Shown here piece by piece: positions 8,639 to 16,825 of a stretch of 64,000 nt of DNA; position 1 is the stretch's first letter, and each line of letters begins with the position of its first letter. The translations under genes and the position numbers were made by a program. Source of the stretch: Gudongella oleilytica (GTDB lineage: Bacteria; Bacillota; Clostridia; Tissierellales; Tissierellaceae); assembly GCF_004101785.1 (NCBI RefSeq), contig NZ_CP035130.1, positions 558,001-622,000 of the forward strand. The letters run 5' to 3'. The notes beneath the pieces are model-generated. The model saw only the letters and a program-made list of their open reading frames with translations, made no database searches and was not told where the DNA came from.

Positions 8639-9889
8639 ATGAGAATACTTGTAATAGGAAGTGGAGGCAGAGAGCATGCACTTTGCTGGAAGCTTTCACA
8701 ATCTGAGCTGATAGAGGAGCTGTACTGTGCGCCAGGTAATGGCGGGACCTCATCGGTTGCTACAAATGTCGGAATAGCTGCTAATGATATCGACAGACTA
8801 TTGGAATTTGCTCAGGAGAACGAGATAGACCTTACTATAGTAGGACCAGAGGAGCCTTTGGTTTTGGGTATAACTGACTCCTTCGAGGAGGCGGGCCTTA
8901 ACATATTTGGACCAAATGCGTTCAGCGCTCAGCTTGAGGGCAGCAAGGATTTCGCCAAGAGGTTCATGATGAGCCATGGAATCCCGACTGCAAGGTACAG
9001 GACTTACACTGATCTCAACGATGCACTGAAGGGGATCGATGAATTTACCTATCCACTTGTTGTAAAGGCAGACGGGCTATGCCTTGGCAAGGGAGTCACA
9101 ATTTGCGAGGACAGGTTGTCAGCAGAGAAGGCTCTTAAGGAGAGTCTTCAGGATAAAATCTTCGGCAAGGAGGGGGACAGAGTAGTAGTTGAGGAGTTTC
9201 TGACTGGAACAGAGGCCTCATTGCTATGCTTTGTTTCACACAATAAGCTGTTCCCTATGGAAAGCGCAAAGGACTACAAGCAGATCTATGACGGCGACAA
9301 GGGACCTAATACTGGAGGAGTCGGCTGTTTTTCTCCAAGTCCTTTGTTTACACCACAACTTAAGCAGAAAATCAGAGATTCAGTACTCGATCCAATAGAA
9401 AGAGGTCTGGAGAAAGATGGTCACGACTTTACAGGTATACTGTTCATAGGCTTCATGATCGAGGGTGATGACCCTAAGGTTCTGGAGTTTAATGTCCGCT
9501 TCGGGGACCCTGAGACCGAGGTCGTGCTTCCAAGATTAAAAAGCGACCTTGGAGAGATTTTCTTCAAGGCTTTGTCAGGTGACCTTAAGGAAGAGGACAT
9601 GGAATGGGATGAGGATCCATGCGTCACGGTGGTCTTGACGTCGGGAGGATATCCCGGTTATTACAGAAAGGGGTATGAGATATCGGGAATCGAGATGCTG
9701 CCAGAGGATCTTGTACTATTCCACAATGGAACACGACTTGAAGCAGGTAAGCTCCTTACCAATGGTGGAAGAGTTCTAAGCCTCACAGCAACAGGAGCCT
9801 ATGAGGAAGCCAGATCAAGGATCTACAAATCGATCGGTCTTATCGATTTCAAGGATAAGAGCTACAGGACAGATATCGCAAAGCTGTAA
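8639..9889 (+). CDS. purD: Phosphoribosylamine-glycine ligase
   Basis: GAR synthetase, ATP-grasp ligase joining glycine to phosphoribosylamine; 416 aa, normal length. Motifs: MRILVIGSGGREHAL at the N-terminus, VKADGLCLGKGV ATP-grasp loop, NTGGVGCFSPSP, and EFNVRFGDPETEVVLPR metal/ATP site. AGGAGG ribosome binding site 6 nt before the ATG. Last gene of the visible pur operon; a 180-nt gap with an inverted repeat separates it from fhs. Confidence 0.97.
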   Translation: MRILVIGSGGREHALCWKLSQSELIEELYCAPGNGGTSSVATNVGIAANDIDRLLEFAQENEIDLTIVGPEEPLVLGITDSFEEAGLNIFGPNAFSAQLEGSKDFAKRFMMSHGIPTARYRTYTDLNDALKGIDEFTYPLVVKADGLCLGKGVTICEDRLSAEKALKESLQDKIFGKEGDRVVVEEFLTGTEASLLCFVSHNKLFPMESAKDYKQIYDGDKGPNTGGVGCFSPSPLFTPQLKQKIRDSVLDPIERGLEKDGHDFTGILFIGFMIEGDDPKVLEFNVRFGDPETEVVLPRLKSDLGEIFFKALSGDLKEEDMEWDEDPCVTVVLTSGGYPGYYRKGYEISGIEMLPEDLVLFHNGTRLEAGKLLTNGGRVLSLTATGAYEEARSRIYKSIGLIDFKDKSYRTDIAKL

Positions 9890-9973
9890 ATATATTATGG
9901 GGTCAGCTTGTGACAATGGCTGGATTGGAAAGCCTTTATCTCTGAAAAGATATAATATTAACGATGTTTTTTG

Positions 9974-10001
9974 TTGAAAAGAGGCTCATATTTGGTATAC
10001 T
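9974..10001 (+). promoter_or_regulatory. Candidate sigma-A promoter for fhs
   Basis: TTGAAA (9974-9979) and TATACT (9996-10001) with a 16-nt spacer, 88 nt before the fhs start. The -10 hexamer lies inside the inverted repeat described at 9984-10019. Inference from consensus match only. Confidence 0.4.
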
Positions 10002-10019
10002 AAATACCAGTATGAGCTT
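9984..10019 (+). terminator. Inverted repeat between purD and fhs, terminator or operator
   Basis: Arms built on GCTCATA (9984-9990) and TATGAGC (10011-10017) continue inward as TTGGTAT / ATACCAG with small mismatches, leaving a short loop around 9999-10003. A short T tract (TTTTAT) follows. It may terminate the pur transcript or form a protein-binding site at the fhs promoter. Confidence 0.45.
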
Positions 10020-10088
10020 TTATAGTAATTTAAAGCAAACAAACTTTGGGTATCAACAACTGAAATTACTTTGTTAGGAGGAGTTTAC

Positions 10089-11759
10089 TTGAAAACAGAC
10101 GTGCAAATAGCCCAGGAAGCTAAAATGCTGCCAATCAAAGATGTTGCAGCTAAGCTTGGCATCTCAGAGGATGAGATCGTAAATTACGGAAAGTACAAAG
10201 CCAAGGTATCACTTGACGTATTCAAAAGACTCGAGGATAAGCCGGATGGAAAGCTTATTCTGGTTACTGCAATCAACCCGACACCTGCCGGTGAAGGAAA
10301 GACAACGACAAACATAGGTCTTTCGATGGGACTCAACAGGATAGGCAAGACAGCAATAACAGCTTTAAGAGAACCCTCACTTGGGCCAAGCTTCGGAGTA
10401 AAGGGAGGTGCAGCCGGAGGAGGATACTCGCAGGTTGTTCCAATGGAGGATATTAACCTTCACTTTACCGGTGACTTCCACGCAATAACTACGTCAAACA
10501 ATCTTATCTCAGCACTTCTGGACAACCACATCCAGCAAGGCAATGCTCTTGGAATAGATCCGAGAAGGGTTGTCTGGAAGAGAGTACTGGACATGAATGA
10601 CAGAGCACTGAGAAACATAGTTATAGGTCTTGGTGGAAAGCCTAACGGAATGCCAAGGGAGGACGGCTTCGACATTACGGTTGCATCTGAAATAATGGCT
10701 ATATTCTGCCTCTCAAGTGATCTTGAGGACCTTAAGGAAAGAGTCGCCAACATAATAGTAGCATACAAGTTTGATGGAAGCCCGGTATTCGTAAGAGACC
10801 TGAAGGCTCAGGGAGCAGTGGCGCTTTTGATGAAGGATGCCATAGCACCAAACCTGGTTCAGACTCTTGAGAATACACCAGCGCTTATCCATGGTGGGCC
10901 ATTCGCAAATATAGCACATGGCTGTAACTCAATGCTTGCAACTAAGCTTGGTCTTAAGCTTGCAGAATACACTGTTACAGAAGCTGGCTTCGGTGCAGAC
11001 CTTGGTGCAGAGAAATTCTTCGACATCAAGGCGAGATTCGGAAACCTCAAGCCAGATGCAGCAGTTATTGTCGCAACAGTAAGAGCTCTTAAGCATCACG
11101 GCGGTGTCAAGAAGGAAGACTGGGGAAAAGAGAACTTTGAGCTTCTGGCGAAGGGCTTCGAGAATCTTGAGAAGCATATAGAAAACGTAAATAGGTTTGG
11201 AGTACCCGCTATTGTTGCATTTAACAAATTCCCAACTGACACTCAGGCTGAACTGGATTTTGTAGTCGAAAAATGTGAAGCTCTTGGTGCTACAGCCGTA
11301 ATCTCCGAGGTCTGGAACAAAGGCGGAGAAGGTGGAGAGGATCTGGCCAGAAAGGTAGTTGAGGTCGTTGAAAAGGGAACAGCTAACTTCAAGCCTCTCT
11401 ATGACGTGGAGGAGACTATCAAGGCTAAGATAGAAAAGATAGCCAAGGAAATATACGGGGCTGATGGTGTAGACTTCACAAGCAGCTGTCTTAAAACAAT
11501 TGCAAATATTGAAAAGATGGGCTTCGACAAAATGCCGATCTGTATGGCTAAGACTCAATACTCAATGACTGACGATCCGACGATCGCAGGAAGACCGAGA
11601 AACTTCAGAATAACAGTAAGAGACATCAAGGTATCAAGAGGAGCAGGCTTCCTTGTCGCACTGACAGGAGAGATAATGACGATGCCAGGACTTCCAAAGG
11701 TTCCGGCAGCAGAGAGCATCGACATTCTGCCAAGTGGAGAGATCGTAGGTTTGTTCTAA
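10089..11759 (+). CDS. fhs: Formate-tetrahydrofolate ligase
   Basis: ATP-dependent formation of 10-formyl-THF from formate, supplying PurN, PurH and one-carbon metabolism. I chose TTG at 10089 ([12 protein letters not shown]) because AGGAGGAG at 10076-10083 sits 5 nt upstream and this gives 556 aa, the standard family length; the in-frame TTG at 10071 overlaps that site. Motifs: [15 protein letters not shown]-loop, [38 protein letters not shown]-like segment, and [13 protein letters not shown] at the C-terminus. A strong terminator follows. Confidence 0.97.
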   Translation: MKTDVQIAQEAKMLPIKDVAAKLGISEDEIVNYGKYKAKVSLDVFKRLEDKPDGKLILVTAINPTPAGEGKTTTNIGLSMGLNRIGKTAITALREPSLGPSFGVKGGAAGGGYSQVVPMEDINLHFTGDFHAITTSNNLISALLDNHIQQGNALGIDPRRVVWKRVLDMNDRALRNIVIGLGGKPNGMPREDGFDITVASEIMAIFCLSSDLEDLKERVANIIVAYKFDGSPVFVRDLKAQGAVALLMKDAIAPNLVQTLENTPALIHGGPFANIAHGCNSMLATKLGLKLAEYTVTEAGFGADLGAEKFFDIKARFGNLKPDAAVIVATVRALKHHGGVKKEDWGKENFELLAKGFENLEKHIENVNRFGVPAIVAFNKFPTDTQAELDFVVEKCEALGATAVISEVWNKGGEGGEDLARKVVEVVEKGTANFKPLYDVEETIKAKIEKIAKEIYGADGVDFTSSCLKTIANIEKMGFDKMPICMAKTQYSMTDDPTIAGRPRNFRITVRDIKVSRGAGFLVALTGEIMTMPGLPKVPAAESIDILPSGEIVGLF

Positions 11760-11770
11760 GAGTAAAAATG

Positions 11771-11799
11771 GCTGGGTAAAAAAACCCAGCTTTTTATTT
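11771..11799 (+). terminator. Rho-independent terminator of fhs
   Basis: GCTGGGT (11771-11777) and ACCCAGC (11784-11790) form a GC-rich stem with an A-rich loop, followed by TTTTTATTT. Confidence 0.93.
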
Positions 11800-11863
11800 A
11801 CAAGAACACTTTTATACTGTAATATATAGTTAAATTAATCTATAAAAGATGGGAGAGGGTAAA

Positions 11864-12169
11864 ATGGTCTACAACTCAAAGATCAAAAGCAAACAAGCGG
11901 ATAGTTTGTTTGAAGCTGTCCTTCAGCTTGAGACTATGGATGAATGCTACAGATTCTTTGAAGACATTTGTACTATCAAGGAAGTACAGGCGATTGCCCA
12001 GCGGCTTGAGGTTGCAAAGCTCCTAAAATCAAACAAGACCTACAATGAGATTGAGGAGCTAACAGGAGCTTCAACAGCAACTATAAGTCGGATCAACAGA
12101 TCTCTCAACTATGGAGCCGATGGCTATAAAATAGTGTTCGAGAAGCTAGGCTTGATTGAAAAGGAATAG
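11864..12169 (+). CDS. YerC/YecD family TrpR-related DNA-binding protein
   Basis: About 101 aa from ATG 11864; GGGAGAGG at 11851-11858 favours this start over the in-frame ATG at 11849. It matches the YerC/YecD family of Firmicutes: MDECYRFFEDICTIKEVQAI, QRLEVAKLL and the helix-turn-helix GASTATISRINRSLNYG typical of TrpR-like repressors. The ligand and regulon are not known from the sequence. Monocistronic between two terminators. In other Firmicutes the family often lies next to pcrA/ligA; here it is separated from them. Confidence 0.85.
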   Translation: MVYNSKIKSKQADSLFEAVLQLETMDECYRFFEDICTIKEVQAIAQRLEVAKLLKSNKTYNEIEELTGASTATISRINRSLNYGADGYKIVFEKLGLIEKE

Positions 12170-12183
12170 TGTTGAATAGCGGG

Positions 12184-12222
12184 AAAAGGATTTCTCAGAT
12201 CGAGTGAGAAATCCTTTTTTTT
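12184..12222 (+). terminator. Terminator after yerC-like gene
   Basis: Perfect 14-bp stem AAAAGGATTTCTCA (12184-12197) with TGAGAAATCCTTTT (12205-12218), then a T run to 12222. Probably also limits the antisense-oriented pseudogene ending at 12221. Confidence 0.93.
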
Positions 12223-12680
12223 ATGGAAGGAATCCTTCAAAAATCTGAAGATGGGAAAATGGACTGTTTTTATAGTATTCTTCAGGTGTCATAACAGTGT
12301 ATGCCACCATACAGCACCTGTATATACTTTTTGAAAGCCAAATACTGATACCTTTTTTGTCCTGATGTCTGTAAGCAATAAAGCTTGGCTTGGCAATAAA
12401 ATTAAACAGCAGGTTGTTAAGAAGAAAATCCATTACCAGTCCATGAGACCTTTCCTTCAAATAGTCCAGCGACAGCTGGCCTCTTCGTATCTGGGGCCTG
12501 TTCCTCCTATACCAGACCATTGCAAAAGGGTGGAAAGACTCAACACAATAAAGCCCCTTGTAATCATCCAGAATCTCTTGTGCTTTTTCGCACACACTCA
12601 AATCATCCCCTTGGTGTACCTTCAGTTCTACTATAAGAGGCACTCGGCCCGTTTATTGCCTCCAGAGCCTCCTTCAAGGT
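12221..12680 (-). pseudogene. Glycerophosphodiester phosphodiesterase, C-terminal remnant with frameshift
   Basis: The open part (12643 to 12221) reads VPLIVELKVHQGDDLS and YCVESFHPFAMVWYRRN, segments typical of GDPD domains (the VELK and VESF strands with catalytic acidic residues). Reading further upstream on the minus strand, another frame gives IPTLKEALEAINGP, the usual preceding GDPD segment, so about one base of frameshift lies near 12643. The N-terminal half with the catalytic His is absent. It is joined directly to an MFS-transporter fragment, so it is a deletion-fusion relic. Confidence 0.8.
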
Positions 12681-12984
12681 AGGTATATGGACTCATCGCA
12701 AATAGAACTGCTCCAAGGGAAATAAAGAATAGTGGAAAGCTCTTCATATTATCTGCAATCGGTATAAGTATCATGAATATAACAGCTGCTATTGTACCGA
12801 AGACTATAAACGGGGTTCTCTTTCCAAGTCTTGTATCAGTACGGTTTGATAGTGCACCAAAGAAAGGTAACAGAAAAAGTGCCAGCACATTATCCATGGA
12901 CATGACCGTGCCAGTCATGGTCTCGCCTATGCCAAATGTATTCTGCAGCTTCAAGGCACACCCCCAAAGTGTATTTTGTATCAT
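12675..12984 (-). pseudogene. MFS (GPH/SLC45-like) transporter, N-terminal fragment
   Basis: The minus-strand reading contains NTFGIGETMTGTVMSMDNVLALFLLPFFGALSNRTDTRLGKRTPF (described in pieces): the loop 2-3 signature GALSNRTDTRLGKRTPF of MFS sugar/cation transporters, then two hydrophobic helices. Only around 90 residues of a family of about 430 remain. It runs into GDPD sequence near 12680, and the expected start region upstream (12985-13030) carries stops. Interpreted as the product of an internal deletion joining two genes. Confidence 0.75.
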
Positions 12985-13138
12985 TTATACCACAACAAGG
13001 CTTCGTGAAACTATTTCACCTCTTCTAATTCTTAGCTCTTACTTCTTCACTCCTGCCTGGTATTTCTACTGTCTACTACCTGCTATTTAGCTTTCCTCGT
13101 TCACTTAACTCCTATCGCCTAACGCTTATCATTTTTTA

Positions 13139-13168
13139 TTGACTAAACAATACTTTCCTGGGTATAAT
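13139..13168 (+). promoter_or_regulatory. Sigma-A promoter of the TetR-family gene
   Basis: TTGACT (13139-13144) and TATAAT (13163-13168) with an 18-nt spacer; the transcription start would fall inside the operator palindrome that begins at 13168. Confidence 0.75.
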
Positions 13169-13201
13169 ATGACCAAAGAGTCATATGACTACAAGGTCAT
13201 A
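13168..13201 (+). promoter_or_regulatory. Operator palindrome, probable TetR autoregulatory site
   Basis: A two-tier palindrome with one centre of symmetry (13184/13185): inner AGTCATATGACT (13179-13190) is a perfect 12-bp palindrome, and outer TATGACC (13168-13174) mirrors GGTCATA (13195-13201). It begins at the -10 element and ends 18 nt before the start codon, the classical position for autorepression. Confidence 0.75.
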
Positions 13202-13219
13202 ATACCAGGAGGTGCAAAA

Positions 13220-13840
13220 ATGCCAAAGGAGACCTTTTTCAATCTACCTCCGGAGAAGCGCGAGAGGATCGAGGCTTCAGCAATAAAGGAATTCAGAGAC
13301 TATTACTTTGACGCTTCAAGCATTAACAGGATCGTGGAAGAGGCAGGGATCGCCAAGGGAAGCTTTTATCAGTACTTCGAGGACAAGAAGGATCTGTACA
13401 AGCATGTCATGAATATAATAATACAGAAAAAACTGGAATATATGACTCCAACACTCATGAATCCCATGGACCTGGATATTTTTTCTCTAATCAAGGAAAT
13501 GTATGTATCTGGTCTTAACTTTGCACTCCACAATCCAGAGTTTCTTGAAATATCCAATAGACTACTGAGTGATCCAAATCATGATCTGTATAAGGAAATA
13601 GTCGAGGAAAACAAGGAAAAATCTGACCAGGTATTTCACCAGCTCTTAAAAATGGCTGAGGAAAGAGGAGAAATAAGGTCTGGTCTTGACCTGTCCCTGG
13701 TAGCATACCTGTTGACATCTCTTAATATATCAGTTTCTGATTATTATATGAAAAGAAACGAAACTAAAACCTACAGCAAGGAGATGCTGGATGTGGTAGA
13801 AAGCTTCCTGGACGTTGTTAAATACGGAATAAAGTGTTGA
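13220..13840 (+). CDS. TetR/AcrR family transcriptional regulator
   Basis: 206 aa from ATG 13220 behind CAGGAGGTG; the longer frame from 13139 would include the promoter and operator, so it is rejected. The N-terminal TetR helix-turn-helix reads INRIVEEAGIAKGSFYQYFEDKKDLY (in pieces: EEAGIAKGSFYQYF), after FFNLPPEKRERIEASAIKEF. The C-terminal helical ligand/dimerisation domain is not family-specific. It overlaps or touches the small membrane protein gene downstream, suggesting a two-gene unit. Ligand unknown. Confidence 0.9.
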   Translation: MPKETFFNLPPEKRERIEASAIKEFRDYYFDASSINRIVEEAGIAKGSFYQYFEDKKDLYKHVMNIIIQKKLEYMTPTLMNPMDLDIFSLIKEMYVSGLNFALHNPEFLEISNRLLSDPNHDLYKEIVEENKEKSDQVFHQLLKMAEERGEIRSGLDLSLVAYLLTSLNISVSDYYMKRNETKTYSKEMLDVVESFLDVVKYGIKC

Positions 13841-13854
13841 ATGGAGGTATTTTT

Positions 13855-14061
13855 ATGGATGGAATGGCACTTCTTGGAGTTTTTCTGGTACTCTACGCAG
13901 GAGCAGTAGTATCCATAGCAGCGATGAAACCCGAAGGCATCTGGAATATGGCAAAGATAAGGATGTTCAGAAAGGCTTTGGGGGAAAGCGGCACAGTGAT
14001 TTTCTTCTACATACTTGCAGTGTTGTGTCTTGCAGTAGGAGTCTGGTTGCTTTTAAGGTAG
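13855..14061 (+). CDS. Small two-helix membrane protein
   Basis: 68 aa from ATG 13855 with GGAGGT at 13843-13848. Two hydrophobic segments (about residues 5-24, ALLGVFLVLYAGAVVSIAAM, and 49-66, VIFFYILAVLCLAVGVWLLL) flank a basic, amphipathic loop (MAKIRMFRKAL). I do not recognise a family. It begins 14 nt after the TetR stop and is likely co-transcribed with it, so it may be the regulated target. A long hairpin follows. Confidence 0.7.
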   Translation: MDGMALLGVFLVLYAGAVVSIAAMKPEGIWNMAKIRMFRKALGESGTVIFFYILAVLCLAVGVWLLLR

Positions 14062-14108
14062 AATGATAATGCCTGGATGTGCATTCACGTCCAGGCATTA
14101 TCATTCTA
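14062..14108 (+). terminator. Long hairpin after the small membrane protein gene
   Basis: AGAATGATAATGCCTGGA (14063-14080) is mirrored exactly by TCCAGGCATTATCATTCT (14091-14108), an 18-bp perfect stem with a loop of about 10 nt. No T run follows, so termination is likely weak or it may stabilise the mRNA end. Confidence 0.6.
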
Positions 14109-14112
14109 ATCA

Positions 14113-14141
14113 TTGAAGCCTATCCATATATAGGCTATAAT
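14113..14141 (+). promoter_or_regulatory. AOR promoter with inverted repeat in the spacer
   Basis: TTGAAG (14113-14118), 17-nt spacer, TATAAT (14136-14141). The spacer is spanned by an inverted repeat AGCCTAT (14117-14123) / ATAGGCT (14130-14136), which overlaps both hexamers and could be a regulator site. Confidence 0.65.
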
Positions 14142-14161
14142 AAAGGAGAAGGAGGGATCTT

Positions 14162-16027
14162 ATGTACGGGTATAATGGAAAGATATTGTTTATCGACCTA
14201 ACTACAGGTGCGATAAACATCGAACCCCTGGAGCAAAAAATGGTTGAGGATTACATAGGAGGCTACGGCTTCGGCGCAAAGATTCTTTATGACAGGATGC
14301 CAAAGGGTGCAGACCCGCTTGGTCCGGATAATATTCTGGGATTTATCACTGGTCTCAGCAATGCAACAGGAGCCATGTTTGGAGGGAGATTCACCATGGT
14401 CCATAAATCGCCTGTTACCGGAGGCTGGAATGATTCCAATTCAGGAGGCTATTTTGGACCGGAGCTAAAGAAAGCTGGCTTCGACGCCCTGTTTATATCC
14501 GGGATCTCGGAAAAACCAGTATACATATGGATAAAAGACGGAGTGGTTGAAATTAGAGATGCAGCGCATCTTTGGGGCATGGATACCAAAGATGTCTGGG
14601 ATAAGCTAAAGGAAGAGCACGAGGATGAAAAAGCTAAAATAGTTGCTATAGGGCCGTCCGGAGAAAGACAGTCACTGCTTGCATGTCCGATAAACGACGG
14701 GCATAGAGCACCCGGCCGAGGCGGCGGAGGAGCCGTGATGGGCTCAAAAAAGCTTAAGGCGATCCTGGTAAGAGGCACCGGAACTGTTCCTGTAGCTGAT
14801 ATGGATAGGCTCCAGGGAATAACAAGAGACGTAGTCAAAACTATTAAGGGTTCACCCTCTTCGCTGGCATTTGGAGATCACGGTACCGGTATTGGGACTG
14901 CGGCTTCAGCCCTTAGCGGAGACAGTCCTGTCAAAAACTGGGGTGGAGTGGGTATACGTGACTATGGTGAAGAAAAAGCCGTAGCTTTGTCGGCGAAGGT
15001 AATGGATAAGTATAAAACCAAAAAATATGCCTGCGCCAGCTGCCCGCTTGGCTGCGGAGCAGAATACGAGGTAAACGACGGAAGATGGCCGGTAGGTCAT
15101 ACAGAGAGGCCAGAGTATGAAACTGCATCTTCCTTTGGCTCTACGCTATTGTGTGGAGATATGGATGCTATCATCAAGGTAAATGAAGTATGCAACAGAT
15201 ACGGGATAGATACTATTTCAACGGGCATGACTGTAGCTTGGGCTATGGAATGCTACAATGAGGGAGTACTTACAAAGGATGAGCTTGATGGAATAGATCT
15301 TAAGTGGGGAGACGGTGAGGCCATCGTTTCGATCACTCAGAAAATTGCTGACGGTGAGGGAGTTGGAGCCGTTCTTGCAAATGGATCGCTATATGCTGCA
15401 AAGCACTTTGGAAAAGGCGAGGAATATCTCCAGACTGCCTCAGGAATAGAGCTTCCTATGCATGATCCCAGGTTTGCACCGGGTCTTGCGAGGACATATC
15501 AGTACGACCCAACCCCCGGAAGACATGTTAAGGGTGGAGTAGGCTCCATACAAATGGGTGGAAAGGAAACGAGGCCAAAATATGTATATGAGGGCACCGG
15601 AGATCAGGATGTGGAGCTTACAGCTGCCAGAGAAATACTTAATTCAGCAGGCTTTTGTCTTTTCAGCAGGTTTGGAACGCCCCCCGGAGGGATGATAGAT
15701 GACTATGTTGAAGCTATCACCGGAATGGATTTCAAAGGAGAGAGAAGCAAAACCACAGGACTGAGGATCTACACCATGAGACATGCATTTAACCTTAGGG
15801 AGGGGATCACTCCCAAGGATATGTACATAACCCAGAGGGCATTGGGAAAACCACCTCTTACTGATGGGCCCCTTAAGGATGTGGAGATAGACAACCTGCT
15901 GCTTGGCCAAAACTTCTTTAACGAGCTGGACTGGGATCCGGAAACAGGAATACCTTCACGAGAATTTCTTAAGAGTATCGGAGGACTCGATGGATTGATC
16001 CAGGATCTGTACGGAGAGGATGAGTGA
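14162..16027 (+). CDS. aor: Aldehyde:ferredoxin oxidoreductase (tungstopterin, AOR family)
   Basis: Oxidises aldehydes to acids (or the reverse) with ferredoxin; binds a bis-pyranopterin tungsten cofactor and one 4Fe-4S cluster. 621 aa, typical length. N-terminal domain 1 with DYIGGYGFGAKILYD and VTGGWNDSNSGGYFGPELK; cluster ligands CASCPLGC (CxxCxxxC, near nt 15035) and a later Cys in NSAGFCLF; pterin-binding DGHRAPGRGGGGAVMGSKKLKAI. Strong AAGGAGAAGGAGGG ribosome binding site. Its stop overlaps the start of a ThiF-like gene, indicating coupled expression. Substrate specificity is not readable; possible roles are amino-acid-derived aldehydes or acid/aldehyde interconversion. Confidence 0.93.
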   Translation: MYGYNGKILFIDLTTGAINIEPLEQKMVEDYIGGYGFGAKILYDRMPKGADPLGPDNILGFITGLSNATGAMFGGRFTMVHKSPVTGGWNDSNSGGYFGPELKKAGFDALFISGISEKPVYIWIKDGVVEIRDAAHLWGMDTKDVWDKLKEEHEDEKAKIVAIGPSGERQSLLACPINDGHRAPGRGGGGAVMGSKKLKAILVRGTGTVPVADMDRLQGITRDVVKTIKGSPSSLAFGDHGTGIGTAASALSGDSPVKNWGGVGIRDYGEEKAVALSAKVMDKYKTKKYACASCPLGCGAEYEVNDGRWPVGHTERPEYETASSFGSTLLCGDMDAIIKVNEVCNRYGIDTISTGMTVAWAMECYNEGVLTKDELDGIDLKWGDGEAIVSITQKIADGEGVGAVLANGSLYAAKHFGKGEEYLQTASGIELPMHDPRFAPGLARTYQYDPTPGRHVKGGVGSIQMGGKETRPKYVYEGTGDQDVELTAAREILNSAGFCLFSRFGTPPGGMIDDYVEAITGMDFKGERSKTTGLRIYTMRHAFNLREGITPKDMYITQRALGKPPLTDGPLKDVEIDNLLLGQNFFNELDWDPETGIPSREFLKSIGGLDGLIQDLYGEDE

Positions 16028-16032
16028 ACACT

Positions 16033-16719
16033 ATGAAGCTTCCCAATCGCTATCTAAGGAACCATTCCCTTATATCTGAGGATGAGCAGGAGCTTTTAAG
16101 AACCAAGTCTGCTGCCATAGTTGGAGGAGGAGGCCTTGGAGGCCATCTTGCGGAGCAGCTTGCAAGACTTGGAATAGGAAGGGTCATTGTCATAGATGGT
16201 GACGTCTTTGAGGAAAGCAATCTTAACAGGCAGAGATTTTCCACCGAATCGAGGCTTGGTTTAGGGAAGGCTGAATGTATAAAAAACGAGCTTAAGGATG
16301 TGAATTCTGAGGTCGAGGTGATTTCACACCAGACCTGGATAGATGGATCCAATGGACTCCAGCTTCTCAAGGATGCGGATGTTGTTATGGATGGCACAGA
16401 CAATATCCCAACAAGGCTTTTGCTTCAGAGACTATGTGAGGAGCTTAGGATTCCTTTGATACATGGAGCTATTGGAGGCTGGTTTGGCCAGGTCTGTGTC
16501 GTAATGCCCGGTGACAGGACTCTATCAAGGCTCTACCCCAATGAGGAAATGACTGGCGTTGAGAAGCACCTGGGCAATCCTCCCTTCATACCTGCGCTCG
16601 TCGCTTCGCTTCAAGTAGCTGAGTTCATAAAGCTTATTTTTGGAAAAGGAGAGCTTGTTAGAAACTCGATCTTATACGTGGATACATTGAATAACCAGGC
16701 GATAAAAATAGATATTTAA
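16033..16719 (+). CDS. ThiF/MoeB/HesA-family E1-like adenylyltransferase linked to AOR
   Basis: About 228 aa from ATG 16033, or 231 from GTG 16024, which overlaps the AOR stop. Rossmann ATP-binding motif IVGGGGLGGHLAEQLARLG, DGDVFEESNLNRQRF, the adenylation Arg region, and VMDGTDNIPTRLLLQ are standard for ThiF/MoeB. The two CxxC zinc pairs and catalytic Cys of MoeB-type enzymes are not visible, and no MoaD-like partner is adjacent. Such ThiF-like genes commonly accompany AOR genes, presumably for pyranopterin cofactor assembly (inference). Confidence 0.88.
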   Translation: MKLPNRYLRNHSLISEDEQELLRTKSAAIVGGGGLGGHLAEQLARLGIGRVIVIDGDVFEESNLNRQRFSTESRLGLGKAECIKNELKDVNSEVEVISHQTWIDGSNGLQLLKDADVVMDGTDNIPTRLLLQRLCEELRIPLIHGAIGGWFGQVCVVMPGDRTLSRLYPNEEMTGVEKHLGNPPFIPALVASLQVAEFIKLIFGKGELVRNSILYVDTLNNQAIKIDI

Positions 16720-16747
16720 GAAAGAGCCTTAGGGCTCTTTCTTGTTG
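16718..16747 (+). terminator. Terminator of the AOR-ThiF operon
   Basis: AAGAAAGAGCC (16718-16728), 4-nt loop, GGCTCTTTCTT (16733-16743), then GTT; an 11-bp perfect stem beginning at the stop codon. Confidence 0.88.
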
Positions 16748-16758
16748 GGAAAAATATC

Positions 16759-16787
16759 TTGACATGTTTTCCTGAGAGGTTTAATAT
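16759..16787 (+). promoter_or_regulatory. Sigma-A promoter of the glutamine synthetase gene
   Basis: Consensus TTGACA (16759-16764), 17-nt spacer, TAATAT (16782-16787), placing the start site about 30 nt before the gene. Confidence 0.82.
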
Positions 16788-16825
16788 AGTAGAGTGTTAA
16801 AATTTACTGAGGGAGTTGATGGGAT

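Noticed and set aside
9890-10088. A riboswitch in the purD-fhs gap
   Set aside because: Only one hairpin is visible; no conserved folate/THF or guanidine-type core was recognised by eye.
12365-13090. Plus-strand frames across the MFS/GDPD relic
   Set aside because: No homology or start signals; the minus strand shows clear family sequence.
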